A stretch of 34,199 nt of DNA from Candidatus Ozemobacteraceae bacterium. GTDB taxonomy: Bacteria; Muiribacteriota; Ozemobacteria; Ozemobacterales; Ozemobacteraceae. The notes under the pieces are model-generated. The model ran no database searches. It saw only the letters and a program-made list of their open reading frames with translations, and was not told the origin of the DNA. The translations under genes were made by a program, and so were the position numbers. The DNA lies in contig DAOSOK010000048.1 in the NCBI GenBank assembly GCA_035373905.1, positions 1-34,199 on the forward strand, in the 5' to 3' direction. Below, in pieces: positions 15,051 through 23,303 of the stretch. Numbering within the stretch: position 1 is the stretch's first letter; the number at the start of each line of letters is the position of its first letter.

Positions 15051-17327
15051 ATGACCAGCCGGTGCCGGTCGTTCGAGCCGCGAGTGGCGCGGCGTGAATC
15101 TTTAAAAATATCAAGATATTATATAGCTATATATATTATTGCTGCGGCCATTTTCTGCGCTTCGGCGCCAGCCCGGGCCGCCGTAACGGGCGTGACCTGC
15201 ACGATCACCGCACCGGACGACCTGGGAAAGGGATACAACGCCGGCCAGAAGATCACCCTGCATGCCGCCTGGACAGGCGACACCCCGCCGTTCGGCGCGA
15301 CGTTCAAGACCGGCGGCTCCGGGATCGGAACCGTGAACACGTCGGAGACGCAGGCGGATTTCACGCTTTCGGCCGCCGCGCTCGGCGAGGGAGACAACAA
15401 TTTCACGGTTTCCGTGATCGAGACGGCCGTGCCGAACTCGCCGGGATCGCCCGATGCTCCGGCCAACCGGCCGGTGAGGATCGACCGGACGGCGCCCGTT
15501 CTGACGCTTTCCGTCGTGTCGGGCGCGGTCGTGTCGCCCCAGGCGGGGCACAACGAGGTCGTGGTGCAGTTGTCGAGCGGCGAAGCCCTCGGTGAGACTC
15601 CGAAATTTTCGATTTTGCCGGGAGCGTGGGGCTCGCCGGTTCCCGAAACGCCGGAAACGGCTCCCTATACGAGCGGTCGATACAAGATCACCGTTCCCGC
15701 CGGCACGACTCCAGGCGTCTATACGATTCGCGTCTCCGGAAAAGACGCGACCGAGCCGGCCGCGACGCGAAACGAGGGTTCGGCGCAGACGGCGTTCACG
15801 GTCGACGCTGCCGCGGATGGGATCGTCGAGATCAACACGAGCGTGCCCGTCTCGCCGAGCCGCTCCGAATCGCTGACGCTCCAGGGGACACTGCCCGTCG
15901 AGTCTCAGCCCCAGAAGATCGAGGTGCTGGACGGTTCGACGGTTGTCGGAACCGCGCAACTCGCCGCCGGCGCCGACACCTGGTCCGTCGCGCTCGCCCC
16001 GGTCGCGGAAGGCACGCACCAATACACGGCCCGCCGGGTCGATCCGCTCGGCAACGTGTCGGCCCCCGGAGCGCCGTTCACGGTGGTCGTCGACCGGACG
16101 GCGCCCGGGCGGCCCGTCATCGATTCCCCGAAAACCCCGGTGAACACCACGCATGTTCGCATCACCGGTCGCGGTGCGACGGACGCCCCGCACGACAGCG
16201 GCCCCGTGAAGATCACGCTCCGCCGCGAAAGCACGCTCATCGGCTCGGGAACCGCGAACGCCGACGGAACCTTCACGATCGATAACGTGAAGCTCGAGCC
16301 GGGCTCGAACCTCATCCTGGCGCAGGCCGCCGACACCACCTGGGACTCCTCCGGTTCGAGCGCCGGCAACTCGAGCGAGTTTTCGGCCGCCGTCACGATC
16401 GTGCTCGACCAGACCGCTCCCGTGGTTGTGCCGGGCGGCGTGGTCGTTTCTTCCCCCGCGCTGGCCGTTGCGCCGGTCGTTTCCCCCGGCATCGACCTGA
16501 TGCAATCGAACGTGCAGGATACTCCTCCGGAGCTTGCGGCAGGCGGCGTCGCGGCTGATTCCCGGCAGGGCGGCGTTCCCCCTTCCCGGTTCATCCCGCC
16601 GCTTCCCGGGGATGGCGCCGACCATCGACTCCTTCTGCCGCTTGCCGCGATTTCAGACCGTTCGCCCGACCGGGTGAGCGTGTGGCTGAGCTACAGGCGT
16701 TTCGACGAATCGCCCACGACCTCGCACCTGTGCGCGCTCACGCTCGGCGGGCGGGGTTTCGAAACCTCGCTGCCGGCTCCCGGATCGGGGCTGTTTTACA
16801 GGTTTCAGCTGGTCGATCCCGCCGGGAACGTCTCGTGGCTTCCCGCGACGGGCGAGTTCTGCCATCGGCCGGTCCGATCGGAACTCCTCCGGTGCGTGGA
16901 ACAGGCCCGGGCGTGGGAGATGTCAACGGAGGCGGACGAGTGGCCGGTATCCGCCCTCGGGCTCCCTCCCCGGGAACGCCTGGCGGCGTATCGTGCCGTC
17001 GAGGCGCCGGCGACGCTGCAGTCCGCCATCGCCGCCCTCATCGATGCTCTTCCGGAGGCGACGAAACCTCGCCTGATGCTTCCGGCGGCCGGCGCGTCGG
17101 TCGTCGGCGATGCCTCGTGGAAAGCGGATCTCGAGGCGGTGAAATGCGGGAACGCCGACGACCTGCCCGCGGCCAGGGCGGAACTCCTGATACGGGACAT
17201 TCTCGACGGGAATATATCAGACGATATGTTGCCTTCGCCCGAAGACGTCGCCGGTTCCGGCGCGGCAAAGCGGATTGCGGAGGCGATCCGGTTTAGGCGC
17301 CTTCATGGGCCGGCAGCAGGAGACTGA
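15051..17327 (+). CDS. Secreted protein with Ig-like repeats, unknown function
   Basis: 758 aa. A basic N-terminus and a hydrophobic stretch rich in Ile, Tyr and Ala (about residues 22-36) ending in CASAPARA-AVTG look like a Sec signal peptide cleaved near residue 43. Residues 45-480 contain repeated beta-sandwich segments marked by RTAPVLTLS, FTVVVDRTAPGRPVI and LDQTAPVVVPG, the DxTAP linkers common in bacterial Ig-like (Big_13-type) domains of surface proteins. A Ser/Ala/Pro-rich linker (about 485-545) leads to another domain (VSVWLSYRRF, FYRFQLVDPAGNVSW) and a helical C-terminus of about 150 residues. The protein is probably cell-surface or exported. ATG 15051 has GGAGG about 11 nt upstream. 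The 3' end overlaps the convergent DOMON-like gene by 35 bp. No enzymatic motif was seen. Confidence 0.8.
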   Translation: MTSRCRSFEPRVARRESLKISRYYIAIYIIAAAIFCASAPARAAVTGVTCTITAPDDLGKGYNAGQKITLHAAWTGDTPPFGATFKTGGSGIGTVNTSETQADFTLSAAALGEGDNNFTVSVIETAVPNSPGSPDAPANRPVRIDRTAPVLTLSVVSGAVVSPQAGHNEVVVQLSSGEALGETPKFSILPGAWGSPVPETPETAPYTSGRYKITVPAGTTPGVYTIRVSGKDATEPAATRNEGSAQTAFTVDAAADGIVEINTSVPVSPSRSESLTLQGTLPVESQPQKIEVLDGSTVVGTAQLAAGADTWSVALAPVAEGTHQYTARRVDPLGNVSAPGAPFTVVVDRTAPGRPVIDSPKTPVNTTHVRITGRGATDAPHDSGPVKITLRRESTLIGSGTANADGTFTIDNVKLEPGSNLILAQAADTTWDSSGSSAGNSSEFSAAVTIVLDQTAPVVVPGGVVVSSPALAVAPVVSPGIDLMQSNVQDTPPELAAGGVAADSRQGGVPPSRFIPPLPGDGADHRLLLPLAAISDRSPDRVSVWLSYRRFDESPTTSHLCALTLGGRGFETSLPAPGSGLFYRFQLVDPAGNVSWLPATGEFCHRPVRSELLRCVEQARAWEMSTEADEWPVSALGLPPRERLAAYRAVEAPATLQSAIAALIDALPEATKPRLMLPAAGASVVGDASWKADLEAVKCGNADDLPAARAELLIRDILDGNISDDMLPSPEDVAGSGAAKRIAEAIRFRRLHGPAAGD

Positions 17328-17856
17328 AACTGTCCCGCCGGTGAAAATCGGGCTCCGGCCCCGTGTGCGACAGAGCCCAGTAGGTCGTCGTCCCGTTCCG
17401 CATCAGGATGACAGCGGTGAGGCCGATCGAGACGGGGTGCCGGTCGCGGACCAGGCTCGAAATCTCGAGCTCGAGCGAAAGGCTGAAACGTTCTGAGGTC
17501 CGCTCCGTCGCAAACGGAAGTTCCCGCAGGAGCGGCTCGTTCCGCATGCCTTTTCTGTACCCGTCGAACCGATACGCGTTCCAGTGGTGCGAAGGCGAGA
17601 GGTTGAACTCGAGGTAGGCGTCGGAATCGGGGATTCCCAGGAACATCTCGAAGCACGTCGCCTCCCAGAGCTTGTCGCGCCGTTCGGGAGCGCCGACGGG
17701 CGGGGCGATGTCGATATCGCCGACGTTGCCGGTCACCTCGAAGCGGACCGCCAGAGCTTCGGACTGACGCAAAACGGTGCCGGATACCGAGATTCCCGAC
17801 GTCCCCGCGCTTCCGGGAAACGGCGCGAGGCGGAAGGGGCGCGTCGGTGTCGTCAT
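17293..17856 (-). CDS. DOMON-like domain protein
   Basis: 187 aa, no signal peptide. The central motif set (DKLWEATCFEMFLG, then YLEFNLSPSHHWNAYRFDGYRKGM) is typical of the DOMON-like family, small beta-sandwich proteins related to haem- or sugar-binding DOMON domains. The start ATG at 17856 overlaps the kinase stop by 4 nt (ATGA), so it is translated with the kinase. A longer frame upstream is a shadow of the kinase gene. Its function is unknown; the sugar-kinase neighbour makes a carbohydrate-binding role conceivable but unproven. Its 3' end runs 35 bp into the convergent secreted-protein gene. Confidence 0.78.
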   Translation of the reverse strand: MTTPTRPFRLAPFPGSAGTSGISVSGTVLRQSEALAVRFEVTGNVGDIDIAPPVGAPERRDKLWEATCFEMFLGIPDSDAYLEFNLSPSHHWNAYRFDGYRKGMRNEPLLRELPFATERTSERFSLSLELEISSLVRDRHPVSIGLTAVILMRNGTTTYWALSHTGPEPDFHRRDSFSLLLPAHEGA

Positions 17857-18950
17857 GCGCAGGAACGGACGATCTCGGCGATCTCGCCCAGCTGCTCCTC
17901 GACGCTCTCGCAGAGCCGGAACTGGACGAGAGCGCGATGCAGGTTGTGGCCGGGATAGGTCGCCTTGAAATATATATCGCCATGTATATGATCTGTCAGG
18001 AATCGCAGGCCGAGCTCGAACGCGATCAGCCGCGCGGAGTCGGCGATGAACGCCACGTCGTCGTCGGTCAGAAAGCGGCGCGCCTCGCCGAGATACCCCC
18101 GGAGGATCTCGCGGGCCATCGCCGTGTCGAACCGCACCAGTTCCCAGTCTTCGGTTTCTTCGCCGAGCGGGTTGCAGCCGGACCGCAGGCAGTCGCCGAT
18201 GTCGTACTGCACGAGGCCGGGCTTGACCGTGTCGAGGTCGATCATGCTCACCGCCCGGCCGCTCGTCTCGTCCAGCATGATGTTGTTCACCTTGGGATCG
18301 CCGTGGATCGGCCGCAGGGACAACCTGCCGCCGGCCCTGGCCTTTTCGAGAACTCCGGCGAATTCGCGCCGCGTCTCGACGAACCGGACCGCGTGGGAGA
18401 AGCCGGCGAAATCCATGCGCCGCCCCGTCGCGAGGGCCTTGTCGAACTGGTCCAGGTAGCGGGGCGTGACGTGGAACCCTTCGAGCGTGTCGGAAAGGTC
18501 GGCGCAGGGCAGGTCGCTGACGAGCGCATGAAAGATTCCGAGGGCCGTTCCGATCTCGCGGGCGTGTTCCGGGGTCTTCAGAATGTCGTGGGCGACGGCG
18601 TGTCCGACGAAGCTCAGCGCGCGCCAGCACGCCCCCTCCTCGTCAAAAAACGCGTCTTCGCCGCGCAGGGTCGGGACGATTTCGGGAACGACCCAGCGGC
18701 GGTTCGCGGAAAGCGGCTCGGCCTCGAGCCTGCGTGCTGCGTGGGCGGTGAAGACGCGGATATTTTTCATGACCAGGTCGGGCCTGGGAAACACATGCGA
18801 GTTGATCCGCTGAAGGATGAACCGCTCCGTCTCGGGAGCGCCGCAGACGACGAGGAAGGTGCGGTTGATGTTGCCGGCGCCGTAGGGACGGACATCGGCG
18901 ATCGTATCGGCAGGGCGGAACTTGCCGGCGATGCGGAAAAGATCGTTCAT
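17853..18950 (-). CDS. Phosphotransferase of the N-acetylhexosamine 1-kinase (NahK) type
   Basis: 365 aa, APH/choline-kinase fold. The N-terminal half has PYGAGNINRTFLV and FILQRINSHVFPRPD (about residues 22-57), which closely follow Bifidobacterium NahK as I remember it. Catalytic motifs are the Brenner loop HGDPKVNNIMLD (216-227, catalytic D218) and the metal-binding MIDLD (D238/D240). The C-terminus keeps the family signature FLTDHIHGDIYFKATYPGHN. It probably phosphorylates the anomeric hydroxyl of a sugar with ATP in the cytosol. I use ATG 18950, 2 nt after the upstream stop; a GTG at 18956, overlapping that stop, is also possible. It lies in a coupled trio with thiamine pyrophosphokinase and the DOMON-like protein. 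A different APH substrate cannot be excluded. Confidence 0.82.
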   Translation of the reverse strand: MNDLFRIAGKFRPADTIADVRPYGAGNINRTFLVVCGAPETERFILQRINSHVFPRPDLVMKNIRVFTAHAARRLEAEPLSANRRWVVPEIVPTLRGEDAFFDEEGACWRALSFVGHAVAHDILKTPEHAREIGTALGIFHALVSDLPCADLSDTLEGFHVTPRYLDQFDKALATGRRMDFAGFSHAVRFVETRREFAGVLEKARAGGRLSLRPIHGDPKVNNIMLDETSGRAVSMIDLDTVKPGLVQYDIGDCLRSGCNPLGEETEDWELVRFDTAMAREILRGYLGEARRFLTDDDVAFIADSARLIAFELGLRFLTDHIHGDIYFKATYPGHNLHRALVQFRLCESVEEQLGEIAEIVRSCA

Positions 18951-18952
18951 GG

Positions 18953-19696
18953 TCACGAGGGGCTCCCGCGTTTCGAGGATTGGCCCGGAACGGTCCAGGC
19001 GAGACGGACGTCGCGGCGGCGGATGCCGCGCAGAAGCCAGAGAAGCGAGCCCGAGGCCAGGCTCAGGCGCCACGGGGGAGCCGTGACGATATTGCTCACG
19101 CCTCGGGCCTCGTTGAGCGAGATCGTTTCGTCTCTCAGCGGCCAGCGAACGCCGTCCGAAACGATGCCCGCCACCGCCGGCGCGAGAGCCAGAAGCGCCG
19201 CCGGCGTTCCGGCGGGCAGGTCGATCTCGAGCGAGCCGGGGCCCATCACGCCGCCGCAGCCGTCCGGCAGATCGAACGTGAAGAGGCCCTTGCCGGTCTG
19301 GCCGCCCAGCACGAGCAGGTTGGCGAGCGACATGTCGGTGCGCCCTCCGGTCATGCCGACGAGATGCACCTCGTCTTCCGGCGCGCTGTCCAGGACGTTC
19401 AGGGCCAGCTCGAAATCGGTCGCGTCCTTGTCGGCCGGTGAGCGGTGGAAGAGGGCGCCGGCGGCCTCGTGAAACGCCGAGGCTTCGGGGGTGATCGAGT
19501 CGCCGTCGCCGACGACGGTCCGAGCAGCCACGTTCCACGAACGCAGGACGTTCCCGCCGCCGTCCACCGCTACGACATCGTCCCACGGGCCTTCCGGCAT
19601 GCCGGTGGTGCCCGCATCGCGAGCCTGGTGAGCCCGGGGGTCGTCCGGTCCGCCGAGAACGACGAGGTGGCGGCGAAAAGGTGAAGAGTTCGACAT
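18953..19696 (-). CDS. Thiamine pyrophosphokinase
   Basis: 247 aa. It transfers pyrophosphate from ATP to thiamine to give thiamine diphosphate. Motifs are in family order: VVAVDGGGN (41-49), GDGDS (63-67), the metal/ATP motif DKDATDFELALN (89-100) and GMTGGRTDMSLANLL (114-128). The last motif is usually GGRxDH; here Met replaces His, a mild deviation. The protein is slightly longer than typical bacterial enzymes, with an Arg-rich tail. The ATG at 19696 lies in a short divergent gap with the STAS gene. It heads a minus-strand operon with the NahK-like kinase and DOMON-like protein. No thiamine riboswitch was recognised upstream. Confidence 0.87.
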   Translation of the reverse strand: MSNSSPFRRHLVVLGGPDDPRAHQARDAGTTGMPEGPWDDVVAVDGGGNVLRSWNVAARTVVGDGDSITPEASAFHEAAGALFHRSPADKDATDFELALNVLDSAPEDEVHLVGMTGGRTDMSLANLLVLGGQTGKGLFTFDLPDGCGGVMGPGSLEIDLPAGTPAALLALAPAVAGIVSDGVRWPLRDETISLNEARGVSNIVTAPPWRLSLASGSLLWLLRGIRRRDVRLAWTVPGQSSKRGSPS

Positions 19697-19839
19697 GCCT
19701 TCATCACTACCATTTGAAAACCTCGGTCGGCAATGCCCGGGTGCGTGAAATATTCAGGAGGAAAGGGGGGAATTCATTGATGAGGGGGGGAGAATCTGGT
19801 AATATGCGGCTCGGTAAGATATTCGAGCGGGAGGGTAGA

Positions 19840-20175
19840 ATGGTTTTCCATGTTTCGACGGTCGAGGGATGTCAGGTCATCGCTGTCCCCGACGATATTA
19901 CGGGCGACCACGGGATGGAGCTGGCGGCCGCGATCAGGCAGCAGCTCGAGGCCGACCACAAAATCATCATCCTCGACTTCAAGAAGGCTGCGATCATCGA
20001 CAGCATGGGCATCAGCGGCATCGTCGCGAACGTCTCCCTGCTCAAGACCAAGGGCGGAAAGCTCATCCTCGCCGGCTGCAACCCGACGATCAAGAAGGTG
20101 TTCCAGCTCGTCGGCTTCGAACGGCATTTCCCGATCGTGGAAACGGTCGCGGACGCCGTCAGGCTTCCGAAGTAG
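19840..20175 (+). CDS. STAS-domain protein (anti-sigma factor antagonist type)
   Basis: 111 aa from ATG 19840, almost entirely a STAS domain. A central strand-helix motif DFKKAAIIDSMGISGIV (47-63) has S55 in the place of the phosphorylatable serine of SpoIIAA-like proteins. Family members bind anti-sigma kinases or act as partner-switch modules. The start is uncertain: ATGs at 19804 and 19780 are in frame, and a strong AGGAGG sits at 19756-19761, too far for 19840. I chose 19840 because GAGG lies just upstream and the domain begins there. It precedes the TadZ-like fusion gene by 15 nt, so they are probably one operon and one signalling unit. No sigma or anti-sigma gene is seen nearby. Confidence 0.82.
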   Translation: MVFHVSTVEGCQVIAVPDDITGDHGMELAAAIRQQLEADHKIIILDFKKAAIIDSMGISGIVANVSLLKTKGGKLILAGCNPTIKKVFQLVGFERHFPIVETVADAVRLPK

Positions 20176-20190
20176 TGGATATATAACGAT

Positions 20191-21378
20191 ATGTATGCAT
20201 TGAAAGGGTTTTCCGATTCCGATTTCGACATTCTTCGCAGGTATCTGACCCACCGGGAAGCCGCCAAAAACGAGGTCATCATCAAGATGGACTCGCCGGC
20301 GGACCGCCTGTTCATCGTGGAGACGGGCGCCGTCAAGATCGTACAGCGGCCGACGATCGACTCGGCTGACGACGTGACGCTCGGCGTCATCAAGGACGGC
20401 GGCTTCTTCGGCGAAGAGGCGCTGCTCCGGGAAAACCAGATCTACATGAGCACCGCGGTCGCCGTCGAACACTCCCTGCTCCTGGTCATGAACCGGGAGG
20501 GCCTCCAGAAGCTCATGGTCGAGTCGATCTCGGTCGGAACGAAGCTGCTTCTCGCTCTGTCGCGAACCTACCGCGAGGCGCTCTCGACGCCCGACATCAT
20601 GGGCAAGGTGATCACCTTCTACGCGCCGAAGGGCGGCATGGGCTGCACCACGCTCGCCGTGAACACCGCCGTTCTTCTCGCGCGAACGGGGAAGCGCGTC
20701 GTCTTCCTCGACTGGGACATGCAGTTCGGCAACGCGAGCCTGTTCGTCGGCGCTCCCGCGGCTCTGAACGTCGGCCGGCTGATCCAGAAGGAGGAGCGGC
20801 TGGTCTACGACCGGATCAAGGGGTTCATGACGCGGCGTCACGAGATCGATTTCCTGTTCTGCCCCGAACTCCCCCAGGAAGCGGAAATCATCTCTCGGAC
20901 GGCGCTCAACCAGATTCTTCTGGTGCTCGGCAAACAGTATGATTACGTCGTCATCGACACGCGCGCCGAGATCGACGACCAGACTCTCCTCGCCTGGGAC
21001 ATGGCAGACCTCATCGTCCTGGCCACCCTCGGCGATATTGCCGGCATCACGCGCATGCACCGCCTTTTCCGGGTCATGAGCCGCCTGAACTATCACAGGG
21101 ACAAGTTTGCCGTCCTGGTCAACAAGTATCGGGAGGGCCAGCAGGCGTTTCTGGACGAGTTCAGGAAGCTTTCGGTCGGTTACGTCGATACGGTTGCGTT
21201 CGACCTGGCCGGCGTGCCCGAGGCCGAACTGGCGGGCCTGCCGCTCGTGGAGCGCTCCCCCGACTCGCCAGCCGGCGCCGACATCGCGCGGTTCGTCAGT
21301 CAGCTGACCGGCGACGAACATGTCGCCAAGTCGCGAAAGGGCGGCATCTTCTCCCGTCTCAAGTCGCTGTTCACCTGA
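20191..21378 (+). CDS. Cyclic-nucleotide-binding-fold domain fused to TadZ/CpaE-like MinD ATPase
   Basis: 395 aa. Residues about 6-130 form a CAP_ED beta-roll (FSDSDFDILRRYL, ADRLFIVETGAVKIVQ, GGFFGEEALL), the cyclic-nucleotide-binding fold of CRP-like proteins. Residues about 137-360 form a MinD/ParA-type ATPase with a deviant Walker A, APKGGMGCTT (145-154): the signature Lys147 is kept, but the classic P-loop Lys is Cys, as in TadZ/CpaE proteins that use Thr there. FLDWDMQFGN (172-181) is the CpaE-like switch region and YDYVVIDTRAEIDD the Walker B region. In the beta-roll the phosphate-contacting Arg of CRP seems absent (QIYMST in place of QERSA), so nucleotide binding is doubtful. CpaE/TadZ proteins place pilus secretion machines at the pole; no tad genes are in the window. 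It follows the STAS gene by 15 nt. Confidence 0.85.
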   Translation: MYALKGFSDSDFDILRRYLTHREAAKNEVIIKMDSPADRLFIVETGAVKIVQRPTIDSADDVTLGVIKDGGFFGEEALLRENQIYMSTAVAVEHSLLLVMNREGLQKLMVESISVGTKLLLALSRTYREALSTPDIMGKVITFYAPKGGMGCTTLAVNTAVLLARTGKRVVFLDWDMQFGNASLFVGAPAALNVGRLIQKEERLVYDRIKGFMTRRHEIDFLFCPELPQEAEIISRTALNQILLVLGKQYDYVVIDTRAEIDDQTLLAWDMADLIVLATLGDIAGITRMHRLFRVMSRLNYHRDKFAVLVNKYREGQQAFLDEFRKLSVGYVDTVAFDLAGVPEAELAGLPLVERSPDSPAGADIARFVSQLTGDEHVAKSRKGGIFSRLKSLFT

Positions 21379-21396
21379 GACCCGCCGCCAAGCTGT

Positions 21397-21852
21397 ATGC
21401 CCGAGGTGGCGCGCCCTGCCGACGGTCCCGCAATCATCGCCCTCGAGCGGGAGCTTTTCCCCTCGGTCGACGTGTTCAAGCCGGCGCAGATCGGTCGTCT
21501 TCTCCGTTCCCCGACGTGCAGATGCCTCGTGGTTCGTGCTGACGACGGGACGATCCGCGCCGAGATCGTCGGCCTGCTCCGCCGCTTCCGGGGCGCGCCG
21601 TCCGGCCGGATCTACAAGATCGCCGTCCATCGAAGTCTCCAGGGAACCGGCGCCGCCGGGCTTCTTCTTGCCGCCATGGAAGAACTCTTCCGCCGGGAAG
21701 GAATGCGGGCGGTCTGCGCCGAGGCCCGCGTGGGAAACGCCGCCTCGATCCGCTTCTTCGAAAAGCACGGCTACCGGTCGACGAAGCTCCTGCCGCGGTA
21801 TTACCCCGACGGAGAGGACGGCCGAAAACTTTGGAAAGTGCTCGATATATAA
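21397..21852 (+). CDS. GNAT-family N-acetyltransferase
   Basis: 151 aa. The acetyl-CoA pyrophosphate-binding motif A is IAVHRSLQGTGAAGLLLAAM (about 75-94, with the Q-x-x-G-x-G/A loop), and NAASIRFFEKHGY (about 118-130) is the C-terminal GNAT signature. The general layout is RimI-like, but the substrate is unknown. It starts 18 nt after the TadZ-like fusion gene and may be co-transcribed. Its stop codon lies in a TATA-rich islet (21844-21868), after which the YfcC gene begins 59 nt later. ATG 21397 has no strong ribosome site. Confidence 0.85.
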   Translation: MPEVARPADGPAIIALERELFPSVDVFKPAQIGRLLRSPTCRCLVVRADDGTIRAEIVGLLRRFRGAPSGRIYKIAVHRSLQGTGAAGLLLAAMEELFRREGMRAVCAEARVGNAASIRFFEKHGYRSTKLLPRYYPDGEDGRKLWKVLDI

Positions 21853-21911
21853 ATATCGAGATATAAATTCGCGTCCGCGGGGTTTCGCGGGCGCCTCGAT
21901 GAGGGGAAAAC

Positions 21912-23303
21912 GTGAAATTCCATTTTCATCCGCTGGTCATGATTTTTTCGATGGTCCTGGTTGTTGCCGTTCTGACCTGGGTGATTCCGGGCGGAGAGTA
22001 TCAGCGGCAGGTCGTCAACGGAAAGACCCTCGTCATGCCGAATTCGTTCAAGACGATCGAGGGGCGTCCGCAAGGGCTGGGAGCGGTCATGACCGCTCCG
22101 GTCAAGGGGTTCACCAAGGCCTCGGAGATCATCGTGTTCCTGTTCGTGATCGGCGGGGCCTTCATGGTGATCCAGAAGACCGGCGCCATCAATGCCTGCC
22201 TCGAGCGGGTAGCCGAGATCTTCGCCCGGCGGCCGGCCCTGCAGAAATTCTTCATCCCGGTGACGATGACCCTGTTCTCTCTCGGCGGCTCCATCTTCGG
22301 CATGTGCGAAGAGACCATGCCCTTCATCCTGATCTTCATTCCGCTCGCCATCTCCCTGGGATACGATTCCCTGGTCGGAACCGCCATTCCCTTTCTCGGG
22401 GCGGCGGCGGGATTCGCCGGCTCCACCCTCAATCCGTTCACCGTCGGCGTTGCGCTCAAAATCTGCGAAATGCCGTACGACACGGGGCTGGGGTATCGGG
22501 TCTTCATCTGGCTGGTGAGCACGATCGGGGTGGTGGGATTCGTGATGTGGTATGGGGCACGCATCAGGCGGGATCCGACGCTCAGCCCGGTGTACGAGCT
22601 CGATCGCGCGAGGCAGACCTCCGCCGCGGCAACGGGAGCCGCCGGGGAAATCCCCTCCGGTGTCACCCGCGCCCATCTTCTGGTCATGGCCTCGTTCGTC
22701 CTGACGATGGTCGCCCTGGTCGTGGGAATCCTCAAATACGAGTGGTTCATCGTCGAGATCGCCGGACTGTTTTTCGCGCTCGGCATTCTGTCCGGGCTGA
22801 TCAGCGGCATGTCGCCCTCCGCCATCGCCGACGCCTTCAAGGAAGGGGCCCGGGACATGGTCGGCGTGGCCCTGATCATCGCTACGGCCAAATCCCTGCT
22901 GGTCATCGCCGAGGACGGCAAGATCATCGACACCATGCTGTTCCACATGGGGAACGCGATTTCGGGCCTGCCGAAGATTCTCGCTGCCCAGGGAATGTTC
23001 ATCACCCAGGGCATTCTGAACTTCTTCATTCACTCAGGAAGCGGGCAGGCGGCCTTGACGATGCCGGTGATGGGGCCTCTCGCCGACGTCCTGCAGATGA
23101 CGCGATTCACGGCCGTCCTCGCCTTCCAGTTCGGGGAAGGCTGGATCAATCCCATTCTTCCGACGTCGGGCGTGACGATGGGCATCCTGGGCCTGGCGGG
23201 AATCCCCTACGAGACCTGGTTGCGATGGCTGATTCCCCTTCAGATCGTCTTTTTCGTCATCGCCCTCCTGCTGCTGATTCCCCCGGTGGTGTTCAACTGG
23301 TGA
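21912..23303 (+). CDS. YfcC-family membrane transporter (basic amino acid/dicarboxylate carrier type)
   Basis: 463 aa, roughly 11-12 hydrophobic segments. Family marks include TWVIPGGEYQR near the N-terminus, IGGAFMVIQKTGAI, SLGGSIFGMCEETMPFI, AGFAGSTLNPFTVGVAL and the C-terminal INPILPTSGVTMGILGLAGI, all typical of YfcC/DcuC-like carriers. Members include arginine/ornithine exchangers and carriers of unknown substrate. It starts at GTG 21912, supported by GAGGGG at 21901-21906. iadA lies downstream (23563), so uptake or exchange of aspartyl peptides, aspartate or a related amino acid is the best contextual guess. Its stop overlaps a GTG that opens the small downstream frame. Confidence 0.87.
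   Translation: MKFHFHPLVMIFSMVLVVAVLTWVIPGGEYQRQVVNGKTLVMPNSFKTIEGRPQGLGAVMTAPVKGFTKASEIIVFLFVIGGAFMVIQKTGAINACLERVAEIFARRPALQKFFIPVTMTLFSLGGSIFGMCEETMPFILIFIPLAISLGYDSLVGTAIPFLGAAAGFAGSTLNPFTVGVALKICEMPYDTGLGYRVFIWLVSTIGVVGFVMWYGARIRRDPTLSPVYELDRARQTSAAATGAAGEIPSGVTRAHLLVMASFVLTMVALVVGILKYEWFIVEIAGLFFALGILSGLISGMSPSAIADAFKEGARDMVGVALIIATAKSLLVIAEDGKIIDTMLFHMGNAISGLPKILAAQGMFITQGILNFFIHSGSGQAALTMPVMGPLADVLQMTRFTAVLAFQFGEGWINPILPTSGVTMGILGLAGIPYETWLRWLIPLQIVFFVIALLLLIPPVVFNW

Noticed and set aside
19774..21768. A 664-codon minus-strand frame opposite the STAS and TadZ-like genes
   Set aside because: Low-complexity charged composition, no ribosome site, and complete overlap with recognisable genes.
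21320..23299. A long plus-strand frame in another phase across the GNAT and YfcC genes
   Set aside because: Its composition is Arg/Gly/Ser-rich shadow sequence. Only its last part (23300-23566), outside the transporter, is kept as a possible small gene.
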